A stretch of DNA of 13,581 nucleotides from assembly GCA_041476545.1 (NCBI GenBank), contig JBGOTP010000112.1, positions 1 to 13,581 of the forward strand, given 5' to 3'. Position numbers and translations under genes: made by a program. Below are positions 1 through 6,903 of the stretch, piece by piece (position 1 is the first letter of the stretch; the number at the start of each line of letters is the position of its first letter). The notes under the pieces were generated by a model. That model had not been told where the DNA came from, did not search any database, and saw only the letters and a list, made by a program, of their open reading frames with translations. The stretch is from JBGOTP01 sp041476545. Lineage in GTDB: Bacteria; Acidobacteriota; Vicinamibacteria; Vicinamibacterales; CAVVIG01.

Positions 1-956
1 CGCAGCGGCGGCACGCGCAACGTGATGGTGTTGATGCGGAAGTACAGATCCTCCCGCAGCCGGCCGTCGCGCAGCGCGGTCTCCACGTCGACATTGGTTG
101 CGCAAATCAGGCGGAAGTCCACGTGCACGACGCGATCGCTGCCAATCGGCCGGTACTCGCGCTCCTGGAGCACACGCAGCAGCTTGGTCTGCAGGTACGA
201 TGGCATTTCGCCGATTTCGTCGAGCAGCAGCGACCCGCCCTCGGCCAGCTCGAGCAGGCCTTCCTTGTCCGAGGACGCGCCGGTAAACGCGCCCTTCTTG
301 TAACCAAAGAGTTCGGATTCGATCAGATCCTTGGGGAGCGCGGCGCAATTGATCTTGATGAACGGCCCCTTGGACCGCTTGCTGTTGTAGTGAATGGCGT
401 TGGCGATCAGCTCCTTGCCGGTTCCGTTCTCGCCCTGGATCAGAATGTTCGCCTCGCTGGCGGCGACGCTCTCGACGAGGTCGAAGAGTTCCTGCATCTT
501 CTTACCCTTGCCGATCACGTTCCGGAACCGATAGCGCTCCTGCAGCTTCTGTTTGAGCTGCTCGTTCTCGTCGACGAGCGACCTCCGCTTGATCGCCTTC
601 TCGAGCTTGTCGAGCAGGCGCTCGGCATCAATCGGCTTCTCCAGAAAATCGAAGGCGCCGGCCTTGAGGGCGTCGACCGACCGCGGAACGTTGCCCTGCC
701 CGGTGACGACGATGACTTCGGCTTCGGGGTCGATCTGTTTGAACCTGCGCACGAGATCGATCCCGTCGGCATCCGGCAACATCATGTCGGTGATGACGGC
801 GTCGGGCCGCCACGACCTGAAGATCTCTTCCCCACGTGTCGCGATGAGCGCCGTGCGGACGTCATATCCCGCGTGCTCCAGTAAAATCTTCAGCCACTCC
901 GTCATCGACGGCTCGTCGTCTATGGCCAGGACGCGCGGCCGCCGCTTCAAACTCAT
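1..956 (-). CDS. Sigma-54-dependent response regulator, NtrC family (3' part outside window)
   Basis: Predicted cytoplasmic transcription activator that couples a phosphorelay to sigma-54 RNA polymerase. Reading leftward from the ATG at 956-954, about 318 residues are visible with no stop. A receiver domain spans residues 8-125, with acidic pocket D13/D14, phosphoacceptor D57 (in ITDMMLPD), T85 and K107. A short charged linker follows. The AAA+ domain then shows Walker A GENGTGKE (175-182), the sigma-54 contact loop GAFTGA (222-227) and Walker B SLLLDE (242-247). The end of the AAA+ domain and any C-terminal HTH lie beyond the window edge. An in-frame TAA sits two codons upstream of the ATG, which fixes the start. 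The gene is divergent from the liu operon, but no partner kinase is visible and no sigma-54 promoter is evident upstream of liuB, so its target is unknown. Family assignment is firm; the specific function is open. Confidence 0.93.
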   Translation of the reverse strand, partial: MSLKRRPRVLAIDDEPSMTEWLKILLEHAGYDVRTALIATRGEEIFRSWRPDAVITDMMLPDADGIDLVRRFKQIDPEAEVIVVTGQGNVPRSVDALKAGAFDFLEKPIDAERLLDKLEKAIKRRSLVDENEQLKQKLQERYRFRNVIGKGKKMQELFDLVESVAASEANILIQGENGTGKELIANAIHYNSKRSKGPFIKINCAALPKDLIESELFGYKKGAFTGASSDKEGLLELAEGGSLLLDEIGEMPSYLQTKLLRVLQEREYRPIGSDRVVHVDFRLICATNVDVETALRDGRLREDLYFRINTITLRVPPL

Positions 957-1087
957 CCGTTAAGGATGCTCCGAGACACGTAACAAGTCAATACACTTGG
1001 CCAACAATCCGAACGATATCGCTACAGTCTTGGCGATTTCCTACTGCCGGACCGTCCGTTGATCCCTATGCCATAATCCCCGGACAG
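957..1087. other. Divergent intergenic region between the response regulator and liuB
   Basis: This 131-bp gap must hold the 5' signals of both divergent genes. I see two small perfect palindromes, TTGGCCAA near 997-1004 and CGATATCG at 1014-1021. A CATAAT box at 1072-1077 lies only 11 bases before the liuB GTG and has no -35 at a suitable distance. A GG-N12-GC pair (1032-1047) resembles a sigma-54 site but its spacing is two bases too long. No promoter can be called with confidence. Confidence 0.4.
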
Positions 1088-2695
1088 GTGGAGACTCTCC
1101 CGACACGCGTCAACCCTCTGGACCCGGTGTTTGCGACCAATCGGGTGCGCATGGACCAGCTGGTTGTCGACCTTCGCGCACGTGTGGATCACGCGCGGGA
1201 GGGCGGCGGCGCGAAGTACGTCGAACGTCATCGCGAACAGGGCAAGCTCCCCGTTCGTGAACGAATCGACCGGCTGATCGATCCGGGGTCCCCATTTTTG
1301 GAGTTCTCTCCGCTCGCCGGCGCCGGCATGTACGAAGACGAGGCTCCGGGAGCCGGCATCGTGACCGGGATCGGCCGCGTCTCGGGCCGCGAGGTGCTCC
1401 TCGTTGCCAACGACGCGACAGTGAAGGGCGGCACGTACTACCCGATCACGGTCAAGAAGCACGTGCGGGCGCAGGAAATCGCGCTGCAGAATCGCCTGCC
1501 CTGCATCTACCTGGTCGATTCGGGTGGCGCGTTTCTACCGCTGCAGGCCGAGGTCTTTCCCGATCGCGATCATTTCGGACGCATCTTCTTCAACCAGGCG
1601 CGAATGTCGGCCGAGCGGATTCCGCAAATCGCCGTCGTCATGGGCTCGTGCACGGCGGGTGGCGCCTACGTGCCGGCCATGTCGGACGAAACCATCATTG
1701 TCAAGGGCACGGGGACGATCTTTCTGGGCGGGCCGCCGCTCGTGAAGGCGGCAACTGGCGAAGAGGTAACGGCCGAGGAACTTGGCGGCGCGGATGTCCA
1801 CACGCGCTTCTCCGGGGTCGCCGACTATCTGGCCGACAACGACGACCACGCGCTCGCTCTCTGTCGGACCATCGTCGAGACGCTGGGGGGCGTGAAGCAG
1901 ATGCCCGGCGACATGGTCGCGCCGGAGGAGCCGGCGTACGACCCGGCGGACATCTATGGCATCGTGAATGCCGACGGTCGCAAGCCGTACGACGTCCGCG
2001 AAATCGTCGCGCGACTCGTGGACGGTTCGCGCTTCGACGAATTCAAGGCCCGATACGGCGTGACCATCGTTACCGGCTTCGCCCGACTGCACGGCATGCG
2101 CGTCGGCATCGTGGCAAACAACGGCGTACTCTTCTCGGAATCCGCGTTGAAGGCCACGCACTTCATCGAGCTGTGCAATTTGCGCGGCGTCCCGCTGATC
2201 TTTCTGCAGAATATCACCGGCTTCATCGTGGGACGGCAGTATGAGCGGGCCGGCATCGCCAAGGACGGCGCGAAGCTGGTGCACGCCGTCGCGACCTCAG
2301 TCGTGCCGAAGTTCACGATCATCATCGGCGGGTCGTTCGGCGCCGGCAACTATGGCATGTGCGGGCGCGCCTACGAACCGCGGCTGCTCTGGATGTGGCC
2401 AAACGCGCGGATCTCGGTCATGGGCGGAGAACAGGCCGCGACGGTACTCGCCACCGTCAAACGCGACCAGCTCGCGCGCGAAGGCAAGCCATTCTCGAGT
2501 GAAGACGAGCGCGCCCTGCGTCAGCCGATTCTCGACAAGTACGATCACGAAGGCTCACCGTACTACTCCACGGCGCGTCTCTGGGACGATGGGGTGATTG
2601 ATCCGATCGACACGCGCCGGCTGCTGGCGCTGGGATTGTCGGCCGCCTACAACGCGCCAATCGCGGAGCCGAAATTCGGCGTGTTCAGGATGTAG
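1088..2695 (+). CDS. liuB: 3-methylcrotonyl-CoA carboxylase, carboxyltransferase (beta) subunit
   Basis: Transfers CO2 from carboxybiotin on the alpha subunit to 3-methylcrotonyl-CoA, giving 3-methylglutaconyl-CoA, in leucine catabolism. The 535-residue protein has the usual length for MCC beta subunits. The N-terminal half carries the acyl-CoA carboxyltransferase signature DATVKGGTYYPITVKK and the oxyanion region GSCTAGGAYVPAM (186-198). The C-terminal half carries GGSFGAGNYGMCGRAY (from residue 414), which is characteristic of MCC/geranyl-CoA carboxylase beta subunits rather than propionyl-CoA carboxylase. The start is a GTG with only a weak GGA upstream, chosen because the N-terminus aligns with the family from that residue (TRVNP...F..N...M..L). 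It heads the liu operon. A geranyl-CoA carboxylase role is the main alternative, but the liuC and liuE neighbours argue for leucine degradation. Confidence 0.95.
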   Translation: METLPTRVNPLDPVFATNRVRMDQLVVDLRARVDHAREGGGAKYVERHREQGKLPVRERIDRLIDPGSPFLEFSPLAGAGMYEDEAPGAGIVTGIGRVSGREVLLVANDATVKGGTYYPITVKKHVRAQEIALQNRLPCIYLVDSGGAFLPLQAEVFPDRDHFGRIFFNQARMSAERIPQIAVVMGSCTAGGAYVPAMSDETIIVKGTGTIFLGGPPLVKAATGEEVTAEELGGADVHTRFSGVADYLADNDDHALALCRTIVETLGGVKQMPGDMVAPEEPAYDPADIYGIVNADGRKPYDVREIVARLVDGSRFDEFKARYGVTIVTGFARLHGMRVGIVANNGVLFSESALKATHFIELCNLRGVPLIFLQNITGFIVGRQYERAGIAKDGAKLVHAVATSVVPKFTIIIGGSFGAGNYGMCGRAYEPRLLWMWPNARISVMGGEQAATVLATVKRDQLAREGKPFSSEDERALRQPILDKYDHEGSPYYSTARLWDDGVIDPIDTRRLLALGLSAAYNAPIAEPKFGVFRM

Positions 2696-2702
2696 CGACA
2701 TT

Positions 2703-2768
2703 TTCACGAAGACACGAAGCTCACGAAGAACATTTGGATCTAAGAGTGACTTCGTGTTCTTCGTGGCT
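2703..2768. repeat. CACGAAG short-repeat cluster forming a palindrome between liuB and liuC
   Basis: The liuB-liuC gap begins with three tandem units, TTCACGAAG (2703-2711), ACACGAAG (2712-2719) and CTCACGAAG (2720-2728). The same motif returns inverted as two copies on the right. The arms CACGAAGAACA (2722-2732) and TGTTCTTCGTG (2755-2765) are perfect 11-bp inverted repeats with a 22-nt loop. After a one-base bulge, AGC/GCT extends the stem. Alternative pairing of ACACGAAG (2712-2719) with CTTCGTGT (2750-2757) is also possible. The hairpin lies inside the expected operon transcript; it lacks a U-tract, so an mRNA-processing or stability role is more plausible than termination. Confidence 0.7.
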
Positions 2769-2793
2769 CCCTGATGAACGTGATGAAGAGACG

Positions 2794-3645
2794 ATGACGT
2801 ACAAGTACCTGAGCACGCGGCGAGAGGGGTCGGTCGAGTACGTCACCCTCAATCGCCCCGACGTGCGCAATGCCTTCAACGCCGAACTCATCGAGGAGCT
2901 GACAGCGTGGGCAGCTGGGATGGTTCAACTGGGTTCACAAGGTTCACAGGGTTCACAGGGTGTGCGCTGCGTCGTGCTGTCCGGTGCGGGCAAGACGTTC
3001 TGCGCAGGAGCCGATGTCACCTGGATGGCCGAGACCATCCAATATACAGAGGCGCGGAACCTGAGCGACGCCACGGCGGCATCGCGAATGTTCGCGGCGA
3101 TCGACGCCTTGCCGGTGCCCGTCATTGCCCGTGTTCATGGTGCGGCGCTCGGCGGCGGCGCGGGTCTGGCCGCCGTGTGCGACATCGTAGTTGCAGAGGA
3201 GACGGCGCTCTTTGGATTCACCGAAGTGAAGCTGGGGATTCTGCCAGCGGTCATTTCGCCGTTCGCGCTCGCGAAGATCGGGCGATCGGCCGCGCGCGAA
3301 CTGTTTCTGACCGGCGCGCGTTTCTCCGCGGCCCGTGCTCGCGAAATCGGTCTCGTCCACCAGGTGGTTCCCACCGGCGCGCTGGACGCTGCCGTAGCGG
3401 CGTATGTTCGCGACATCCTCGAGGCAGGCCCCGAAGCCATCGCTGCCGCCAAGGCGCTCATCCCACACGTGGCGGGCCAGCCCCTCGACGAAGCCAGGAC
3501 CATCAGCGCCGCCGCACTTGCCAAACGTCGCGTGTCCGCGGAGGGACAGGAGGGGTTGCGGGCGTTCCTGGAAAAACGGGCACCTGCCTGGCTCGAAAGA
3601 ATATCCACCACAGAGGACACGAAGGACACAACGCGCTTCGAATGA
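2794..3645 (+). CDS. liuC: 3-methylglutaconyl-CoA hydratase (enoyl-CoA hydratase/isomerase family)
   Basis: Hydrates 3-methylglutaconyl-CoA to HMG-CoA, between MCC and HMG-CoA lyase. It is a crotonase-fold protein of 283 residues: CoA-binding/oxyanion segment FCAGADVTWM (69-78), second oxyanion strand ALGGGAGLAAVCD (118-130) and catalytic acid E144 in TEVKLGILP. The glutamate usual in GGGxEL is glycine here, as I recall for LiuC-type hydratases. The start is the ATG at 2794, preceded by GAAGAG and beginning directly at the conserved N-terminus; an upstream in-frame TTG at 2734 would add unconserved residues encoded by the intergenic repeat. Two parts are repeat-derived: residues about 45-56 (LGSQGSQGSQG) and the tail after about residue 270 (STTEDTKDTTRFE). 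Together they explain why it is longer than a typical family member of roughly 260 residues. The stop overlaps the liuD start (ATGA). Confidence 0.9.
   Translation: MTYKYLSTRREGSVEYVTLNRPDVRNAFNAELIEELTAWAAGMVQLGSQGSQGSQGVRCVVLSGAGKTFCAGADVTWMAETIQYTEARNLSDATAASRMFAAIDALPVPVIARVHGAALGGGAGLAAVCDIVVAEETALFGFTEVKLGILPAVISPFALAKIGRSAARELFLTGARFSAARAREIGLVHQVVPTGALDAAVAAYVRDILEAGPEAIAAAKALIPHVAGQPLDEARTISAAALAKRRVSAEGQEGLRAFLEKRAPAWLERISTTEDTKDTTRFE
2922..2958 (+). repeat. 9-bp tandem repeat GGTTCACAG inside liuC
   Basis: Four head-to-tail units are seen: GGTTCAACTG (degenerate, 2922-2931), GGTTCACAA (2932-2940), GGTTCACAG (2941-2949) and GGTTCACAG (2950-2958). The 9-bp unit keeps the frame and encodes GSQ repeats in a predicted surface loop between the first helix and the VRCVVLSG strand of the crotonase fold. 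Confidence 0.85.
3605..3635 (+). repeat. Short repeat cluster CACAGAGGA/CACGAAGGA at the liuC 3' end
   Basis: Units CACAGAGGA (3609-3617), CACGAAGGA (3618-3626) and CACAACGCG (3627-3635) share a 9-bp period and the CAC-GA core of the 2703-2768 cluster. They encode the unconserved LiuC C-terminal tail (TTEDTKDTT) and end seven bases before the liuD ATG at 3642. Confidence 0.7.
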
Positions 3646-5561
3646 TCAACAAGCTGCTGATCGCCAATCGTGGCGAGATCGCCGTCCGCATCATTCACGC
3701 GTGCCGCGAGCTTGGCATCAGAAGCGTTGCCGTGTACTCGGACGCTGATGCGCACGCGCAGCACGTGCGGTCCGCGGACGAAGCGATCCGCATCGGTCCC
3801 GCACCGAGCGCGGCCAGCTATCTCAACATCCCATCGATCCTCGGTGCTGCCCGGACGTCCGGGGCTGATGCCATTCACCCTGGATACGGCTTTCTTTCCG
3901 AGAACGCAGCGTTCGCCGCCGACTGTGAAGAGGCCGGGCTGATCTTTGTTGGACCGCCATCGACCGTGATCTCGCGCATGGGATCGAAGATCGAGTCGCG
4001 CCGGCTCATGGAAGCCGCTGGTGTACCGGTGGTGCCTGGCGAAACACCAGCGGATCAGTCAGACGCGGGATTGCGCCGCGCGATCGAACAGGTCGGCCTG
4101 CCCGTCCTCGTCAAGGCCTCCGCCGGAGGCGGTGGCAAGGGCATGCGCGTCGTTCACCAAGCCACGGAGGGCATGCACGCCAACGATGCCGACAACGCCA
4201 TTCGGGCGGCACGTCGCGAAGCGCTGGCCGCTTTCGGCAACGGCACACTCTACGTCGAGCGGATCCTCGAACGCCCTCATCACATCGAGGTGCAGGTGTT
4301 TGCGGACGACAGCGGCCACAGCGTCCACCTCTTCGAGCGCGAGTGCTCGGTACAGCGGCGGCATCAGAAGGTGATTGAAGAAAGTCCGTCGCCCTCCATC
4401 GGTCCGGAACTGCGCGACCGTATTGCGAGCGCCGGCCTTGCGGCCGCGCGAGCGGCGGGCTATCGCGGCGCCGGCACGGTGGAATTTCTGGTCGATGTCG
4501 AGGCGCAGTCCTTCTATTTCCTCGAGATGAACACCCGCCTTCAGGTCGAGCATCCGGTGACGGAGCAGGTGGTTGGCGTCGATCTCGTGCGCGCGCAGCT
4601 GCTCGTCGCAGCAGGACAGCCGCTGCCATGGCAGCAGCACGATCTCGCCCAGCGGGGCCACGCGATCGAAGCGCGCATCTATGCCGAGGATCCCGATCGC
4701 GGGTTCCTGCCTCAGGCGGGACCGCTCCTGCTCTATCGCGAACCGCGATTCCCGGGTGTGCGCGTCGATTCAGGAGTCGCCGAGGGCGACGACGTATCGG
4801 TGCACTACGATCCCCTGCTCGCGAAAGTCATTGCGTCCGCCGAAACACGAGACCTGGCGATCGCGCGCCTGACGGCCGCCCTGCGCGAGTTTCCGATTCT
4901 CGGCATCCGGACGAATATCCCGTTTCTGCTGCGGGTCCTCGATCATTCTCTCTTTCGGTCCGGCGGCATGGACACGGCATTCCTGGATCGCGAAGCGGCG
5001 TCGTTCGTGGAGTCCCCCACGACACAGGGCATTCCCGCTCATGTTCGCACCGTGATTGATGCGCACAGGCAGACGGCTTCATCGTCTCTGCCCGCGCCAG
5101 AATTACCGTCGCGATCGTGGGATCCGTGGGGCGGCATCCACCGCGCATCCGTGGATCCGACTGCGGTTGGCATATTTGTAGGCCCGAGCTTCAGCTCGGG
5201 CGTGTACGTCGCGAGCGCCGGAAACAGGACCTGGGCCTTCTGGGACGGTCGCGTCTATTGCCTGGACGCCGGATCTTCGGCGAGGCCGGCCCCGCCTCCT
5301 TCGACCGCGCGAGCGGCGGGGCAGCCAGGCGTCCCGCACGCGCTCATCGCGCCGATGCCGGGAACGGTCCTCAAGGTTCTCGTCGCGCCGGGAGCCGTCG
5401 TCTCGAAGGGCGAGAGCGTCGTGATTCTCGAGGCGATGAAAATGGAACTGCCGCTCGCGGCGATCGAGGACGGGGTGGTCATCGGCGTGCGATGCAAGGA
5501 AGGGGAGCTGGTGGACGCAGACACGACACTGATAGAGTTCACTTCTCGCCCAGCCACATGA
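3642..5561 (+). CDS. liuD: 3-methylcrotonyl-CoA carboxylase, biotin carboxylase/BCCP (alpha) subunit
   Basis: ATP-dependent carboxylation of enzyme-bound biotin, supplying carboxybiotin to LiuB. It is 639 residues long, slightly short for MCC alpha subunits. The order is: biotin carboxylase N-domain from LLIANRGEIAVRI; ATP-grasp loop KASAGGGGKGMR (158-169); catalytic/metal-binding EMNTRLQVEHPVTE (295-308); BC C-terminal domain; a variable linker; and a C-terminal biotinyl domain with EAMKMEL, biotinylation at K600, 39 residues from the C-terminus. The ATG at 3642 overlaps the liuC stop (ATGA) and opens exactly at the conserved MINKLLIANRGE. The frame stays open far upstream, but that part is out-of-frame liuC sequence. 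The linker near residues 514-520 is encoded by a perfect palindrome (5182-5201). The stop overlaps the liuE start. Propionyl- or geranyl-CoA carboxylase is a less likely alternative. Confidence 0.94.
   Translation: MINKLLIANRGEIAVRIIHACRELGIRSVAVYSDADAHAQHVRSADEAIRIGPAPSAASYLNIPSILGAARTSGADAIHPGYGFLSENAAFAADCEEAGLIFVGPPSTVISRMGSKIESRRLMEAAGVPVVPGETPADQSDAGLRRAIEQVGLPVLVKASAGGGGKGMRVVHQATEGMHANDADNAIRAARREALAAFGNGTLYVERILERPHHIEVQVFADDSGHSVHLFERECSVQRRHQKVIEESPSPSIGPELRDRIASAGLAAARAAGYRGAGTVEFLVDVEAQSFYFLEMNTRLQVEHPVTEQVVGVDLVRAQLLVAAGQPLPWQQHDLAQRGHAIEARIYAEDPDRGFLPQAGPLLLYREPRFPGVRVDSGVAEGDDVSVHYDPLLAKVIASAETRDLAIARLTAALREFPILGIRTNIPFLLRVLDHSLFRSGGMDTAFLDREAASFVESPTTQGIPAHVRTVIDAHRQTASSSLPAPELPSRSWDPWGGIHRASVDPTAVGIFVGPSFSSGVYVASAGNRTWAFWDGRVYCLDAGSSARPAPPPSTARAAGQPGVPHALIAPMPGTVLKVLVAPGAVVSKGESVVILEAMKMELPLAAIEDGVVIGVRCKEGELVDADTTLIEFTSRPAT
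5182..5201. repeat. Perfect 9-bp-stem palindrome within liuD
   Basis: The arms GCCCGAGCT (5182-5190) and AGCTCGGGC (5193-5201) are perfect inverted repeats around a TC loop. The element lies in the linker before the biotinyl domain, where it is translated in frame as a short GPSFSSG-like stretch. Its form is that of a REP-like dispersed element that landed in a tolerant interdomain region. Confidence 0.75.
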
Positions 5562-6499
5562 TGCCTCTCTCGGACTTTGGCGGCCGCAAGGTGACCGTCG
5601 TCGAGGTCGGCCCTCGTGACGGGCTCCAGAACGAGCGCGCCAGCGTGTCCACGGCCGACAAGATCGCGTTCGTCGATCTTCTGAGCGCCGCACAACTGCC
5701 GGTCGTCGAAGTGTCGGCCTTCGTCAGTCCGAAGTGGATCCCGCAGATGGCCGACGCGGCGGCGGTCTTCGCCGGCATCGCGAGAGCACCCGGGACACGC
5801 TACACCGCGCTCGTGCCCAATCTCGCTGGCCTCGATCGCGCGATGTCCGCGGGAGTCGCGGAGATTGCAGTGTTCGCGGCATCAACAGAGACGTTCAGCC
5901 GCAAGAACATCAATCAGAGCATCGACGACTCCCTGAAGGGCTATAAGGACGTCTGCGATCGCGCGCTCGCCGCTGGCATGCGCGTGCGCGGGTATCTGTC
6001 CACGGCCTTTGGCTGTCCCTATGAAGGCGTGGTCCTACCGGCCGTGGTCGCCGAGCTCACCGCTCGACTCCTGGGGATCGGCGTCTTCGAAGTGGCCATC
6101 GGCGACACCATCGGCATCGCGCATCCCGGACAGGTGCCGCGTGTGCTCGAGTCGGTGCTCGTGCGCACGCGAGTGGAACAGGTGGCGCTCCACTTCCACG
6201 ACACCCGCGGAACCGCGCTCGCCAATGTGCTCGCCGCGCTCCCGTTCGGCGTCTCCACGTTCGACGCCTCGGCGGGCGGACTGGGGGGATGCCCGTACGC
6301 GCCGGGCGCCGCCGGCAACCTTGCCACCGACGACCTGATCTACATGCTGAATGGATTGGAAATCGAGACCGGGGTTTCGCTGCCCAAACTGAGCGAGGCG
6401 TCAGCCTTCATCGGCGAACGCCTCGACCACCCGCTGCCGTCGCGCTATGCGCAAGCAACGGCCGCTTCGCGGAAGTCAAAACTGAAAACTGAGAAGTAA
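5558..6499 (+). CDS. liuE: Hydroxymethylglutaryl-CoA lyase
   Basis: Cleaves HMG-CoA to acetyl-CoA and acetoacetate, the last step of leucine degradation. It is a 313-residue TIM-barrel lyase of the HMGL-like family. Visible catalytic elements are R20/D21 in VGPRDGLQNE, the metal-binding HFHD (H212, H214) and the signature GGLGGCPYAPGAAGN with catalytic C245 and a metal-ligand Asn. The start at 5558 overlaps the liuD stop (ATGA); the adjacent ATG at 5561 is equally possible. The upstream extension of this open frame is a shadow of liuD. The C-terminal tail SKLKTEK is encoded by a 7-bp repeat (AAAACTG twice, 6478-6491) and is unlikely to be functional. It is convergent with the ferredoxin gene, whose stop is 29 bp away. 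Confidence 0.94.
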   Translation: MMPLSDFGGRKVTVVEVGPRDGLQNERASVSTADKIAFVDLLSAAQLPVVEVSAFVSPKWIPQMADAAAVFAGIARAPGTRYTALVPNLAGLDRAMSAGVAEIAVFAASTETFSRKNINQSIDDSLKGYKDVCDRALAAGMRVRGYLSTAFGCPYEGVVLPAVVAELTARLLGIGVFEVAIGDTIGIAHPGQVPRVLESVLVRTRVEQVALHFHDTRGTALANVLAALPFGVSTFDASAGGLGGCPYAPGAAGNLATDDLIYMLNGLEIETGVSLPKLSEASAFIGERLDHPLPSRYAQATAASRKSKLKTEK

Positions 6500-6546
6500 G
6501 AAGCTCTGTCCTTCCACGTTCTAAGTTCTAACTTCTAACTTCTAAG
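6478..6546. repeat. 7-bp tandem repeats at the convergent liuE/ferredoxin 3' ends
   Basis: Two AAAACTG units (6478-6491) end liuE. A run of four TTCTAA(G/C) units (6519-6525, 6526-6532, 6533-6539, 6540-6546) forms the last codons of the ferredoxin gene on the other strand. GAAGTAAGAAG (6493-6503) can pair with CTTCTAACTTC (6532-6542) with one mismatch around a 28-nt loop. The resulting AT-rich stem could act on both convergent transcripts, but it is not a classical terminator. Confidence 0.7.
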
Positions 6547-6872
6547 TTTCCACTTTCCTGCAGCGCCTTCACGACGTCTTCAAACGGGAGCATGTTGATG
6601 GCGTCGTAGTCCGCCGGGCAGCCGAACTCGCGCTGCTGCGGTGCGGTCGGATTGCCAAGCGTCACGCACAGGCCGCAGCCGATGCAGAGGTCGGCGCGAA
6701 CCGCGCAGACCATCCGCCCGTCGCGATCCGGCTCTTCAACGATACAGCCCGCCACGGGACAGGCAGCCTGGCAGATTGAACACGCAAAGGCACCGAAACA
6801 GGCATCAGGGTCGATGACTGCAATCGTCTTGGGCGCCTTCTTGCGAGGGCCACCCATCATCTTTGTCCACAT
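6528..6872 (-). CDS. Atypical 2x[4Fe-4S] ferredoxin-like protein
   Basis: Small iron-sulfur electron carrier; its partner is unknown. It has 114 residues from the ATG at 6872, or 110 from the ATG at 6860, which has a better placed GGA upstream and is compatible with the TATAAT at 6887-6882. Ten cysteines are visible. The first cluster motif is C25-x5-C31-x2-C34-x3-C38-P, followed by C43 and C56. The second is C63-x2-C66-x2-C69-x15-C85-P, followed by the usual ADYDAI. The second motif therefore has 15 residues where ordinary bacterial ferredoxins have three before the last Cys-Pro. The final residues NLEVRS come from the TTCTAAC repeat, so the native C-terminus was probably altered. It lies 31 bp downstream of the pilin gene on the same strand; no functional link to it is evident. 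Confidence 0.8.
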   Translation of the reverse strand: MWTKMMGGPRKKAPKTIAVIDPDACFGAFACSICQAACPVAGCIVEEPDRDGRMVCAVRADLCIGCGLCVTLGNPTAPQQREFGCPADYDAINMLPFEDVVKALQESGNLEVRS

Positions 6873-6881
6873 CGTGTGGAG

Positions 6882-6887
6882 ATTATA
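6882..6887 (-). promoter_or_regulatory. Consensus -10 box (TATAAT) before the ferredoxin gene
   Basis: A perfect TATAAT on the minus strand sits in the 31-bp gap between the pilin stop and the ferredoxin start. It would give a transcript beginning near 6876 with a very short leader. No convincing -35 lies 16-18 bp upstream. Confidence 0.35.
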
Positions 6888-6903
6888 TCGTGGAAAGGGG
6901 CGT

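Noticed and set aside
123..884. Long plus-strand open frame opposite the response regulator
   Set aside because: The minus strand encodes a textbook receiver plus AAA+ domain across the whole span; the plus frame has no recognisable domain and follows from GC-rich codon composition.
1030..1048. Sigma-54 promoter upstream of liuB
   Set aside because: GG and GC are separated by 12 bases instead of 10, and the flanking consensus is poor.
1535..2284. Antisense open frame of about 250 residues inside liuB
   Set aside because: No recognisable motif; liuB is strongly conserved on the other strand.
2734..2793. Earlier TTG start for liuC
   Set aside because: It would add 20 unconserved residues translated from the intergenic palindrome; the ATG at 2794 has an upstream GAAGAG and opens at the conserved N-terminus.
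5117..5557. N-terminal extension of HMG-CoA lyase
   Set aside because: This part is liuD read in another frame; the biotinyl domain with EAMKMEL occupies the same DNA.
2907..5561. A single 884-residue protein covering liuC and liuD
   Set aside because: Residues before the ATG at 3642 are out-of-frame liuC sequence; the conserved biotin carboxylase start MINKLLIANRGE and the ATGA overlap define the real start.
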